Below are positions 30,417 through 38,490 of a stretch of DNA of 51,462 bases, one piece after another. The DNA is from Candidatus Saccharimonadota bacterium. GTDB taxonomy: Bacteria; Patescibacteriota; Saccharimonadia; Saccharimonadales; Saccharimonadaceae. The position numbers and the translations under genes were made by a program. The notes below the pieces were generated by a model. The model worked only from the letters and a program-made list of their open reading frames with translations, was not told where the DNA came from and ran no database searches. Each line of letters starts with the position of its first letter. The stretch's first letter is position 1. The stretch is from positions 1-51,462 of the forward strand of contig JAFWJE010000009.1 in the NCBI GenBank assembly GCA_017511685.1. The letters run 5' to 3'.

Positions 30417-31865
30417 GTGAGAAAGATTATTATCTCAAGGCTTTTTCTGTACCGCCATCGGTACGTGATAGGCTACACTTTATTATTCCTGGCATTTTCC
30501 GCCTTGATTTTTCTGATACCGATGCTCAGTCCCGATGGCCTCTCTAAAGCCGAAATGGAATCCGCCACCAGCTCACACGCGCTTTCTTTCGAAAGTGCTA
30601 TGAAAGGCGGCGTCGTAGATTTACCTTACCACGCCCTCCAGAAACTTTCTCTCAGCTTATTCGGACTTAGTGCCTACTCTATCAAATTACCTAGTATCAT
30701 CATCGGCTTACTCCTCGGCGTCATTCTAGTTCTACTATTAAACCGCTGGTTCAAAAACAATGTAGCTATTATCGCTTCCATCTTGACCGTCCTCTCTGCA
30801 CCTTTCTTATATCTTTCCGGCACCGGCACGCCTCTGATTATGCTCGTATTCTGGCCAACGCTCCTGCTCTGGCTAGGTTCCAAGATTAACGGCAAAGCCC
30901 TAAAAAAAGCTTTTTACGCCTTCATCTTTGCCGGCTGTCTCTTACTCTCGCTATTTACGCCCTATCTTATCTATTTTGCAGTTTTTATCGTCATCTACGC
31001 CATTTCTCACCCGCATCTCCGTTTTATGGTCAAATCACTGCCTAAAGTACCTTTCATCTTCACTGCCATTCTCGGCATCGCCTGCCTTGGTGCCTTAATT
31101 TTCGAAATCGTAAAATACCCAGAAGCCGTTCGTGAAATTTTCTTCATGAAAGATTTTTCTTGGGACGCCTATTTCACTAACATTAAAAACGGCTTTTTGC
31201 CACTATTTTCTTGGAACGGCACTACAGAATCCACCTTCTTGTCACCAATGATTGGTCTTGCCTCGCTTGCACTTGCCGTTTGCGGTCTCATTTCCACCGC
31301 CCATGGCTTCTTTGCTTCTAGGAATTCCATCGCCTCCATTTTTATCGTCTTTACTATCATTATTTCCGGCTTCCGCGCCGATTGTTCCGTGCTAATTATC
31401 TTACCTTTTGCCATCTTGACCGCTCACGGCATCCGTTACATCCTAGAAAAATGGTATGGATTATTCCCAGAGAACCCTTATGCTCGCATTTTTGGCCTCA
31501 TTCCAGTTTCTACTATCCTCGGTATCATGATCATTACTAGCTTAACGCACTATGTTTACGGCTATCTTTATAATCCGACCGTCGCCAGGGAATTCCAAAA
31601 TGATTTAGCCCTCATCTATGATAACGTCGAAAAAGGTAGTACTATTCTTATTCCTGCCGGTACCTATACTTACGATTTTTACAAAATTTTAGACGATAAG
31701 GGTCTCTATAAAGTTACTTCCAACACTCCGTCCACTAACGACAAAGAAACTATCAAACACCTTGCCACTCTTGGCAAATGGCCAGCCAAATTGCCATATG
31801 ACCTGCATCGCATTATCACCTCGCCAAAATCGACAGATTCTGATAGAATATACTTATATGAATAA
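30417..31865 (+). CDS. Multi-pass membrane protein, GT39/ArnT-like glycosyltransferase
   Basis: The 482-residue product has about ten membrane helices. The early layout fits the PMT/ArnT (GT39, GT-C fold) pattern. An acidic motif (KAEMESATSS) lies in the first outer loop, then LPYHALQKLSLSLFGLSAYSIKLPSIIIG, of which LSLFGLSAYSIKLPSII is characteristic. Such enzymes transfer sugars from polyprenyl phosphate to surface targets. The first-loop acidic residue is Glu where Asp is common. The C-terminal outer domain is short. Donor and acceptor are unknown. The start is GTG. Confidence 0.65.
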   Translation: MRKIIISRLFLYRHRYVIGYTLLFLAFSALIFLIPMLSPDGLSKAEMESATSSHALSFESAMKGGVVDLPYHALQKLSLSLFGLSAYSIKLPSIIIGLLLGVILVLLLNRWFKNNVAIIASILTVLSAPFLYLSGTGTPLIMLVFWPTLLLWLGSKINGKALKKAFYAFIFAGCLLLSLFTPYLIYFAVFIVIYAISHPHLRFMVKSLPKVPFIFTAILGIACLGALIFEIVKYPEAVREIFFMKDFSWDAYFTNIKNGFLPLFSWNGTTESTFLSPMIGLASLALAVCGLISTAHGFFASRNSIASIFIVFTIIISGFRADCSVLIILPFAILTAHGIRYILEKWYGLFPENPYARIFGLIPVSTILGIMIITSLTHYVYGYLYNPTVAREFQNDLALIYDNVEKGSTILIPAGTYTYDFYKILDDKGLYKVTSNTPSTNDKETIKHLATLGKWPAKLPYDLHRIITSPKSTDSDRIYLYE

Positions 31866-31879
31866 TTAGGAGAATCAAA

Positions 31880-32176
31880 ATGGGTCAAACTATGGATCAA
31901 ATGAAGATGCTAAATCAGCTCAGAAAAGCCCAAAAAGAGCTTAAAAACGAAATCGTAGAAGTCGAAGCCGGCGACGGCGCTGTTGTTGTCCAAATCAATG
32001 GTGAACTCAAAGTTAAGAAGGTTACTATTGACCCAGAAAAAGTAGACTTAGATGATATTCATGAACTAGAACGCTGGATTGAAAACTGCTTCCGCGATGG
32101 CTATGCCAAAGCTCAAGAAATTGCTACTGATAAAATGAAGCCCCTAATGGGAGCTCTAGGCAACTTAGGGATGTAA
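31880..32176 (+). CDS. ybaB: YbaB/EbfC nucleoid-associated protein
   Basis: A small dimeric DNA-binding protein. The 98-residue product has MDQMKMLNQLRKAQKELKNE (N-terminal helix), VVVQINGELKVKKVTIDPE (central strands) and a C-terminal helix ending GNLGM. Length is typical. The start follows TAGGAGAATCAAA. It overlaps recR by one base. ybaB-recR downstream of dnaX is a widespread gene order, interrupted here by dnaB and the membrane protein. Confidence 0.92.
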   Translation: MGQTMDQMKMLNQLRKAQKELKNEIVEVEAGDGAVVVQINGELKVKKVTIDPEKVDLDDIHELERWIENCFRDGYAKAQEIATDKMKPLMGALGNLGM

Positions 32177-32784
32177 TGCTTCCCAAATCTCTCCAAGCTG
32201 CCATTGATGCTCTATCGGCTCTCCCTGGCGTTGGCCCACGCACCGCTGAACGCTACGCCTACTACCTTTTTCGCGCCAATCCAGCTTTATCTCAGGCTCT
32301 ATCCTCAGCCTTGTCAGACCTCCATTCCGGGGTTAAATCTTGCCCTGTCACTTTTGCATTAATTGACGCCAAAGAGGACAAATCTCCACTTTATACCGAC
32401 CCTACGCGTGACAAAACTACCATTTTAGTTGTTGAGGAGCCGCTAGACATTTACGCCATTGAATCCACCCACGGCTACAAGGGCACTTACCACGTCTTAG
32501 GCGGTGCCATCTCGCCGATTGACGGTATCACTGCTGACGAGCTTCATATCAAAGAACTACTCCTCCGGGTCGAGCAAGACGGCGTCAAAGAAGTAATTAT
32601 CGCCACTAATCCATCAGTCGAAGGGGAATCAACCGCTCTTTTGATTTCCAAACTTCTCTCCGAAAAATTTGGCAAAAATCTCAAAATTACCCGCTTAGCC
32701 CGCGGCCTGCCTCTAGGCGTCGACCTCTCTTATGCCGACCAAATCACCCTCTCAGCCGCTCTAGAAAATCGCACCGACTTATAA
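32176..32784 (+). CDS. recR: Recombination protein RecR lacking its zinc finger
   Basis: RecR works with RecF/RecO to load RecA at gaps. The helix-hairpin-helix (LSALPGVGPRTAERYAYYL, residues 13-31) and the Toprim domain (TTILVVEEPLDIYAIEST, GTYHVLGGAISPIDGI) are clear. The standard four-Cys zinc finger between them is degenerate: Cys56 is the only cysteine in the VKSCPVTFALIDAKEDKSPL region. The 202-residue length is normal. So the fold is kept without the metal site. Confidence 0.95.
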   Translation: MLPKSLQAAIDALSALPGVGPRTAERYAYYLFRANPALSQALSSALSDLHSGVKSCPVTFALIDAKEDKSPLYTDPTRDKTTILVVEEPLDIYAIESTHGYKGTYHVLGGAISPIDGITADELHIKELLLRVEQDGVKEVIIATNPSVEGESTALLISKLLSEKFGKNLKITRLARGLPLGVDLSYADQITLSAALENRTDL

Positions 32785-33978
32785 CTACTCTACGTCAATT
32801 TTTCCGATTAGTTTTTTAGATGCCTTTTCCGGTAATGCCTCTACGTCTTTTAATTTTCGCTCAATCACACGCGAAGTTGTTGCCGCTGATTCAATCTTGT
32901 TGGCAGACTCAATCAGTTTCTTATGTGTAGCATCTAGTAAATCGCCAAACTTACCAAATTGCGATTTCACCGCACCCAACACTTGCCAGACCTCCGATGA
33001 GCGTTTTTCGATTGCTACCGATTTAAAGCCCATCAAGAGCCCATTTAGTGCTACCGGCAAGGTAGAAGGACTTGTAATAGAAACGTGATACTTCTGTCGT
33101 ATCTCATCGGAAAGCCCCGAAATGCGTAAAATCTCCGCATATAGCGACTCTGTTGGAACAAACATCATCCCAAAATCCGTAGTAGCCGGCGGGTCTAAGT
33201 ATTTCGTGCTAATTTTCTTAGCCTGCTCTTTTACATCGGCAGCCAAAGCCTTAGAGAATCGTTCTATATCCTCTTTACTGCCACTATCATAAGCCGCAAT
33301 CAGTCTCGAATAATTTTCTACCGGAAACTTACTATCAATTGGTAGATATACCGTACTCTCATCATCTTTTCCCGGCATTTTTATCGCAAATTCCACTCTA
33401 TCTGTACTATTTTTCTTAGTAATCACGTTCTCATCATACTGCGAAGCATTTAAAATATCCTCAATGATGCTTGAAAGCTGTACTTCGCCATAAATCCCCC
33501 GCGTTTTTACGCCTTCCATCACTTTCTTAAGGTCACCTACACCAGTAGCTAAGTTTTTCATTTCACCTAACCCCTGATAAACTTGCGTTAATTGCCCGGA
33601 AATCGTCTTAAAGCTCTCGTTAAACCGTTTTTCTACGCTAGCCTTCAACTTTTCGTCCACAGTTTCGCGCATCTCCTCCAACTTTTTAGTATTTTCCTCT
33701 TGAAGATTCTTTACCCTATTATCTACTGTCCTTTGGATTGTCTGCAGATTGTCCGAAATTTCCTTGCGGTTATCCCGAAACTCCGAACTAATCTTTGGCG
33801 TCAACTTATCCACTTCCGACTCAATCCGAATCATCCTCTCATCTAACTTTTTAGTATTTTCTGCGATGTTTTCTGCCAACTTTTCCAAATTTTCACCCCC
33901 CGCCTTTGGCTTTTTAACCAAAAGCACTAAAAGTAACACTAAATTCACCGCCCCCAAAATAATCATAACAACTTCCAT
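32785..33978 (-). CDS. rmuC: DNA recombination protein RmuC
   Basis: RmuC proteins are nuclease-like factors that limit DNA inversions. The 397-residue product has an N-terminal membrane helix (about residues 4-24), a long coiled coil (about 30-160) and the RmuC core. The core has TRGIYGEVQLSSIIEDIL, VEFAIKMPG, PIDSKFPVENY, PPATTDFGMMFVPTESLYAEIL and SPSTLPVALNGLLMG. I set the start at 33978. A minus-strand TATAAT ends 6 nt before it, so the mRNA should be leaderless, and the longer frame to 34101 runs through the hairpin element. Confidence 0.93.
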   Translation of the reverse strand: MEVVMIILGAVNLVLLLVLLVKKPKAGGENLEKLAENIAENTKKLDERMIRIESEVDKLTPKISSEFRDNRKEISDNLQTIQRTVDNRVKNLQEENTKKLEEMRETVDEKLKASVEKRFNESFKTISGQLTQVYQGLGEMKNLATGVGDLKKVMEGVKTRGIYGEVQLSSIIEDILNASQYDENVITKKNSTDRVEFAIKMPGKDDESTVYLPIDSKFPVENYSRLIAAYDSGSKEDIERFSKALAADVKEQAKKISTKYLDPPATTDFGMMFVPTESLYAEILRISGLSDEIRQKYHVSITSPSTLPVALNGLLMGFKSVAIEKRSSEVWQVLGAVKSQFGKFGDLLDATHKKLIESANKIESAATTSRVIERKLKDVEALPEKASKKLIGKIDVE

Positions 33979-33984
33979 AACCGT

Positions 33985-34165
33985 ATTATAACATAGAAAC
34001 CTAAAAAACACGAAACGTAAGTTTTTGTCCGTCTGACAATTAGATTTGAACTTCAAAAATGTATATTCCTGACGCGAGCGAAGCGAGCCAGTGTATGACA
34101 TTTTTGAAGTTCAAGTCGAGGACAAAAACTTATGTGAGTGTTTTTTAGATTTCTTATGGTATAAT
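33985..34165. repeat. Long hairpin element, copy 2, with a promoter in each arm
   Basis: Outer arms 33995-34011 and 34138-34154 (AGAAACCTAAAAAACAC against its complement with one mismatch) extend outwards to mirror-image -10 boxes (33985-33990 minus, 34160-34165 plus). The internal loop GAAACG (34012-34017) faces TGTGA (34133-34137), as in copy 1. Inner arms TAAGTTTTTGTCC/GGACAAAAACTTA (34018-34030/34120-34132) and a third stem TTGAACTTCAAAAATGT (34046-34062) with its perfect complement (34098-34114) follow. The centre holds CGAGCGAAGCGAGC. It fills the gap between the divergent rmuC and DHH genes. Confidence 0.88.
34157..34165 (+). promoter_or_regulatory. Extended -10 promoter of the DHH gene (leaderless)
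   Basis: TGG-TATAAT (-10 at 34160-34165) ends 6 nt before the ATG at 34172. The mirror minus-strand box TGT-TATAAT (33993-33985) serves rmuC. Confidence 0.75.
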
Positions 34166-34171
34166 ACAGAT

Positions 34172-35197
34172 ATGTACAACACTTTTTCTGATTTTTTAAA
34201 AGACAAACATTCTCTTTGTATCATCCAAGCCGAAAACCCTGACGGCGATTCTTTAGGTTCCGCCCTTGCCCTAGACTACCTTTTAAAAGACCATGAAATC
34301 TCCCTTTATTGCCCAGTAGAAATCCCTAAATATCTCCGTTATTTTGACGATTGGTCCAGAGTATCATTAGAATTTGATTTTAACGCTGGTGGATACATTA
34401 TTGTTGATACCGCCGCCGAAATCCTCCTGTCTAAGCTCTTAGATGATCCTGCTATTAAAAATAAGCTCTACGCTAGTCCGGTTTTTGTACTAGACCACCA
34501 CGAAACCGAAGATAACCTCACCTTTGCTCATCAGGGCCTAATTCAGACCTTACCAGCTTGCGCTGATTTAATCTATAAAATCGCTAAGGAACAAGGCTTC
34601 TTATCTACAGATTTTGAAAAATTAGACGACACTGAAAAAGCCCGCGAAAAACGAGCCTGCGAATACATTTACTACGGCATTTTGTCTGACACTCTTGGCT
34701 TAGTCTCTAGTTCTACCACCGCTGATACTTTTACTACCATTGCCGATCTTGTTTCTCGTGACCTTGACGTCGCCAAACTAGATGAGCATCGTCGCGAATT
34801 TAGCAAGAAGACCCCTCGCATCCTTGATTACAAAGCCGATCTTATCAAACGCCTTGAATATTTCTTAGACGGCAAGCTCGCTACCGTCCATATTACCTGG
34901 GAAGATATCCAAAATTATTCCGATGAATACAATCCTAATGTCCTCATCTTAGAAGAACTCCGCATGGTTGAAGGCGTTAAAATAGCCGTCGCTATCAAAA
35001 CCTACCCCGATGGCAAAGTTACTGGCAAAATCCGTACAGACAGTGAGTTTCCTCATGCCGACAAAATCGCTGAATATTTTGGCGGTGGTGGCCACCCTTA
35101 TGCTGCTGGTTTTCGCACTTACGATTTATCTTACGAAGATACCGTCCATGAACTTATTACCGCCATTTCAAGTATAGAAAAGGAGGAAACTAAATGA
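34172..35197 (+). CDS. DHH-family phosphoesterase (NrnA-like)
   Basis: DHH/DHHA1 proteins hydrolyse nano-RNAs, pAp or cyclic dinucleotides. The 341-residue product has NPDGDSLGSALALDYLL (DxD motif), the DHH signature VLDHHETEDN, YYGILSDTLGLVSS, and the C-terminal DHHA1 glycine motif GGGGHPYAAGF. The substrate cannot be told from sequence. NrnA-type nano-RNase/pAp phosphatase is the nearest fit. The start at 34172 is set by the promoter. The stop TGA overlaps the cysS ATG (ATGA), so the pair is co-translated. Confidence 0.88.
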   Translation: MYNTFSDFLKDKHSLCIIQAENPDGDSLGSALALDYLLKDHEISLYCPVEIPKYLRYFDDWSRVSLEFDFNAGGYIIVDTAAEILLSKLLDDPAIKNKLYASPVFVLDHHETEDNLTFAHQGLIQTLPACADLIYKIAKEQGFLSTDFEKLDDTEKAREKRACEYIYYGILSDTLGLVSSSTTADTFTTIADLVSRDLDVAKLDEHRREFSKKTPRILDYKADLIKRLEYFLDGKLATVHITWEDIQNYSDEYNPNVLILEELRMVEGVKIAVAIKTYPDGKVTGKIRTDSEFPHADKIAEYFGGGGHPYAAGFRTYDLSYEDTVHELITAISSIEKEETK

Positions 35198-36537
35198 AAC
35201 TCTACAACCGTCAAAAAAAGCAGTTAGAAGATTTTAAGCCACAAGACAAAAATAACGTCAAAATCTACACCTGCGGTCCTACCGTTTACAGCTATGCTCA
35301 CATTGGTAATTTCGCCTCTTATATTTACTGGGATTTACTAGTCCGCACCCTCACTGCAAACGGCTACAAAGTTAACCGCGTACTTAACCTTACCGATGTT
35401 GGTCATCTCTCGTCCGACGCCGACGATGGCGAAGACAAGCTAGAAAAAGGCGCCAAAAGAGAAGGTAAAACCGTCTGGGAAATTGCCGACAAATACATCG
35501 AAGCCTTTTTCAAAGATTATAGAGCCTTGAATCTTACCGAGCCTACCAAAATTGCCCGCGCCACCGATTATATTGAGCAAGATATCGCACTAGTTGATAC
35601 CCTCACTGAAAAAGGCTACACTTACGAAACCACCGACGGCATTTATTTCGATACTAAAAAATTCAAAAAATACCCAGATTTTGCCAAATTAGATTTAGAC
35701 AAGATGCGTGCTGGCGCTCGTGTCGAATTTAGTAGCGAAAAACACAATGTTTCCGACTTCGCCGTCTGGAAATTTATTAAAGAAGGTGAGAACCACGCTA
35801 TGCGCTGGGATTATCTTGGCCGCCCTGGCTACCCTGGCTGGCATTTAGAGTGTTCCACCATTATCCATACTCTACTCGGTGAACCTATTGATATCCACAC
35901 TGGTGGCATTGATCATATCCCAGTTCACCACACCAATGAAATCGCTCAATCCGAAGCCGCTTTTGAAAAAACTCTAGCTAACTTCTGGCTGCATGCCAAT
36001 TTCTTAACTGTAAACGGTGAAAAAATCTCCAAATCTCTTGGCAATACCTATACTTTAGCCGACTTGAAAGAGCAAGGCTTTTCTCCTTTAGACTTCAAAC
36101 TCTGGGTTTTGCAAGGACATTACCGCGGTGAAAGAAATTTCAGCTTCAATGATTTAGAAGCCGCCAAAACTCGACGCCTAAACTGGCGAAACCGCCTCGC
36201 TTTCTGCTACCAAATTAACCCAGAATCTACTTTTAGCCAAGAATATGCCTTAGAGCTTGTCTCAAATGACCTCAATTCTTCTGAAGTTTTGGCTTATATC
36301 GACAATTCTACCTTAAATCTTGACGATTGGCACTTTGTTGACCAACTTTTAGGCCTCAATCTATCTGAAACCACCCCTCAAGTCTCCACTCAAATTCTAG
36401 AAAAAATCAATCTTCGCGAAACCGCCAGAAAATCCAAAGATTACGCCACTGCTGACAAATGCCGTGATGACCTCGCCGCCGCAAATATCACTGTTCTAGA
36501 TACTAAAGACGGCCCAATTTGGCAATATTTAGCCTAA
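35194..36537 (+). CDS. cysS: Cysteinyl-tRNA synthetase
   Basis: CysRS charges tRNA-Cys. The class I HIGH motif reads HIGN (AHIGNFASYI) and KMSKS reads KISKS (GEKISKSLGN). Zinc ligands are kept: Cys in YTCGPTVY, Cys in WHLECSTI, and His/Glu in HHTNEIAQS. The 447-residue length is slightly short of the usual 460, with a reduced anticodon-binding end (SKDYATADKCRDDLAAANI). The start follows AAAGGAGG inside the DHH gene. Confidence 0.96.
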   Translation: MKLYNRQKKQLEDFKPQDKNNVKIYTCGPTVYSYAHIGNFASYIYWDLLVRTLTANGYKVNRVLNLTDVGHLSSDADDGEDKLEKGAKREGKTVWEIADKYIEAFFKDYRALNLTEPTKIARATDYIEQDIALVDTLTEKGYTYETTDGIYFDTKKFKKYPDFAKLDLDKMRAGARVEFSSEKHNVSDFAVWKFIKEGENHAMRWDYLGRPGYPGWHLECSTIIHTLLGEPIDIHTGGIDHIPVHHTNEIAQSEAAFEKTLANFWLHANFLTVNGEKISKSLGNTYTLADLKEQGFSPLDFKLWVLQGHYRGERNFSFNDLEAAKTRRLNWRNRLAFCYQINPESTFSQEYALELVSNDLNSSEVLAYIDNSTLNLDDWHFVDQLLGLNLSETTPQVSTQILEKINLRETARKSKDYATADKCRDDLAAANITVLDTKDGPIWQYLA

Positions 36538-36538
36538 A

Positions 36539-37144
36539 TTATAGCTGAAATAGCTTTGAAAGTTCCGCAAATATATCTTCAATAGTACCGCTAGCATCTA
36601 CTACTGGAATATTGAACTCTTTTGCAATTTTTGGATAGGCGTTGTTTACTTTTTGTTGGAATTCTGATGGCTTAGCCTCAAAAGTCTCCTGCTTTTTACC
36701 ACGTCCTTTTTGGCGCTCCACCCGCACTTTATCAGAAACCGTCAAAATCGCCGCACAATCCGGTGAAACATAATTATCTGGCAATAATTCTTTAGTAATC
36801 CTGATGATTTTAGACCGCGAAACTCCTTGCCCGTACCCCTGATAAGCTAATGTACTCCACCAGTTTCTAGCCGAAATCACCACTCCGCCACGACTTAGCA
36901 CCGGCTCTGCTAATTTTTTCCACAATTCTAATCGTGCTGCCGTAAAAAGTAGCACATTGGACATTGGTAAAAAGTCAAATCCGCGTGTCAAAATTACATC
37001 ATGCAACTCATGAGCCTCTGATAAATCACCATCTGGCTCATCCATCACTAGTACTTCCTTTCCTAGTTTCTCAAAATGTGATGCTAAAAGCCGTGCCTGC
37101 GTAGATTTCCCAGTCCCATCTTGCCCTTCAATCACAATATACAT
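36539..37144 (-). CDS. tmk: Thymidylate kinase
   Basis: Tmk phosphorylates dTMP to dTDP. The P-loop is EGQDGTGKST (residues 6-15), followed by MDEPDG (the DxP/EP motif) and SARNWWSTLAYQGYGQG in place of the usual DRYxxSxxAYQ. The lid has RVERQKGRGKKQ. The 201-residue length is typical. It begins right after the tdk stop (TAG-ATG) behind AAGGAGC, so tdk and tmk form a thymidine salvage pair. Confidence 0.93.
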   Translation of the reverse strand: MYIVIEGQDGTGKSTQARLLASHFEKLGKEVLVMDEPDGDLSEAHELHDVILTRGFDFLPMSNVLLFTAARLELWKKLAEPVLSRGGVVISARNWWSTLAYQGYGQGVSRSKIIRITKELLPDNYVSPDCAAILTVSDKVRVERQKGRGKKQETFEAKPSEFQQKVNNAYPKIAKEFNIPVVDASGTIEDIFAELSKLFQL

Positions 37145-37735
37145 CTATTTGCTCCTTCCTATCATTTTATAGTAGCAATCCGGACAAAACGCCTTGTACT
37201 TCACCTCTGTCTTGCCATCATCAATCACTACCGCTTCTCCCTCAGTCATTAACACCCCATTGAGAAAGCGCAGATTCCGCGTAGCCTTTTTGCCGCAATC
37301 GCAAATCGTTTTTAATTCTTCTATTTCATGTGCCAACTGCAACAGTCTCGTTGCTCCTTCAAATCCACTATCATTCTGCTTAAAATTCAATCTTAAACCA
37401 TAGCAAATCACCGGAATATTAAGCAACGATGCTACTTCGCTAAGTTCATCAGCCTGTTTTGGAGTCAAAAACTGCGCCTCATCTACTAGCACACAGTTCA
37501 CTTTTGCATAATGTTCTTTAATCTTAGAGAATAAATTATCATCCCGAGAAAATACAAAGTCAGTATCTCTAGACAAGCCAATCCTGGATAGCAATTTTTT
37601 ATCATTTTTCGTATCAATTGCTGGCTTTATTACGCAAACCTTCTGTCCACGTTCCTCATAGTTAAAAGCTACCACCAAAAGCTGCGCTGTTTTGCCACAC
37701 CCCATTGCCCCATATCTAAAGTAAAGTTTTGCCAT
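37145..37735 (-). CDS. tdk: Thymidine kinase
   Basis: Tdk phosphorylates thymidine and so salvages it. The P-loop is GAMGCGKTAQLL, the Walker B-like motif VLVDEAQFL, and the lid and zinc parts include CDCGKKATRNLRF and FCPDCYYK, with all four Cys kept. At 196 residues it matches the type II family. I set the start at 37735 (MAKLYFRYG). A minus-strand TATAAT (37747-37742) ends 6 nt before it, so the longer frame from 37756 is not transcribed. Confidence 0.94.
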   Translation of the reverse strand: MAKLYFRYGAMGCGKTAQLLVVAFNYEERGQKVCVIKPAIDTKNDKKLLSRIGLSRDTDFVFSRDDNLFSKIKEHYAKVNCVLVDEAQFLTPKQADELSEVASLLNIPVICYGLRLNFKQNDSGFEGATRLLQLAHEIEELKTICDCGKKATRNLRFLNGVLMTEGEAVVIDDGKTEVKYKAFCPDCYYKMIGRSK

Positions 37736-37741
37736 ACTTAA

Positions 37742-37747
37742 ATTATA
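37742..37747 (-). promoter_or_regulatory. -10 box of tdk-tmk (leaderless)
   Basis: A minus-strand TATAAT immediately after the ung stop codon, ending 6 nt before the tdk ATG. Confidence 0.6.
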
Positions 37748-37749
37748 GA

Positions 37750-38397
37750 TTACCACTCAATTTCTGGCAAGCCATGCTCTTTCAAAAATTGGTTGCACTT
37801 AGAAAAATGCTTGCATCCAAAAAATCCATTATAGGCCGATAGCGGCGACGGATGCGGCGCTTCTAGTACTAAGTGCTTAGACTTATCAATCAGGCCGGCT
37901 TTAGACCTAGCGTCCCGCCCCCAAAGCAAAAACACCAGATGTGGCCGCGTTTCATTTAGATATTTAATTACTGCCTCTGTAAAAATCTCCCAACCTCGCC
38001 CCCGATGCGAACCAGCCCGATGCGCCTCCACGGTGAGTACATTATTCAAAAGTAGCACTCCTTGACTTTGCCACGGTGTCAAATTACCAGTTTTATTCAC
38101 ATGCCGACCGATGTCATTATCGATTTCTTTATAAATATTTACAAGCGACGGCGGCACCGGCTGGCTATTTGGCACTGAAAACGCTAGTCCGTGCGCCGCA
38201 CCTGGAGTATGATACGGATCTTGCCCCAAAATCACCACTGTTACCTTATTAAGATCGGTTGAAAACGCCCTAAACACCTGTATTTTAGGTGGGAAAATTT
38301 GCTTAGTCTCATATTCTTGATGTAAAAAATTAGAAAGTTCAACAAAATACGGCTTATCAAATTCCGCCTTTAAAAAAGCCTTCCAACTTTCATCCAT
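37750..38397 (-). CDS. ung: Uracil-DNA glycosylase
   Basis: Ung removes uracil from DNA. Family 1 motifs are complete: ILGQDPYHTPGAAHGLAFS (catalytic Asp in GQDPYH), LLLNNVLTVEAHRAGSH, FLLWGRDA and APHPSPLSAYNGFFGCKHFS (catalytic His in HPSPLS). The 215-residue length is typical. I set the start at 38397 (MDESWKAF), not 38415, because a minus-strand TATAAT (38409-38404) ends 6 nt before it. Confidence 0.95.
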   Translation of the reverse strand: MDESWKAFLKAEFDKPYFVELSNFLHQEYETKQIFPPKIQVFRAFSTDLNKVTVVILGQDPYHTPGAAHGLAFSVPNSQPVPPSLVNIYKEIDNDIGRHVNKTGNLTPWQSQGVLLLNNVLTVEAHRAGSHRGRGWEIFTEAVIKYLNETRPHLVFLLWGRDARSKAGLIDKSKHLVLEAPHPSPLSAYNGFFGCKHFSKCNQFLKEHGLPEIEW

Positions 38398-38403
38398 ACA
38401 CTC

Positions 38404-38409
38404 ATTATA
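38404..38409 (-). promoter_or_regulatory. -10 box of ung (leaderless)
   Basis: A minus-strand TATAAT ending 6 nt before the ung ATG. It is divergent from the helicase promoter 50 bp away. Confidence 0.6.
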
Positions 38410-38455
38410 AAACAATTTTCTATAAAAATGTTTTTAAAAAAGCACCTGCTTATGC

Positions 38456-38483
38456 TTGCAAAAACCAAAATTCTCGTTACAAT
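38456..38483 (+). promoter_or_regulatory. Promoter of the SF1 helicase gene
   Basis: TTGCAA (38456-38461), 16 bp, TACAAT (38478-38483), ending 7 nt before the ATG at 38491. The -35 region (38436-38460) is nearly the same as 40668-40693. Confidence 0.6.
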
Positions 38484-38490
38484 TCTTGCT

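Noticed and set aside
35194-35197. Possible TGA recoding as in Gracilibacteria/SR1
   Set aside because: TGA is the stop of the DHH gene, exactly at the ATGA overlap with cysS, and core genes show no in-frame TGA.
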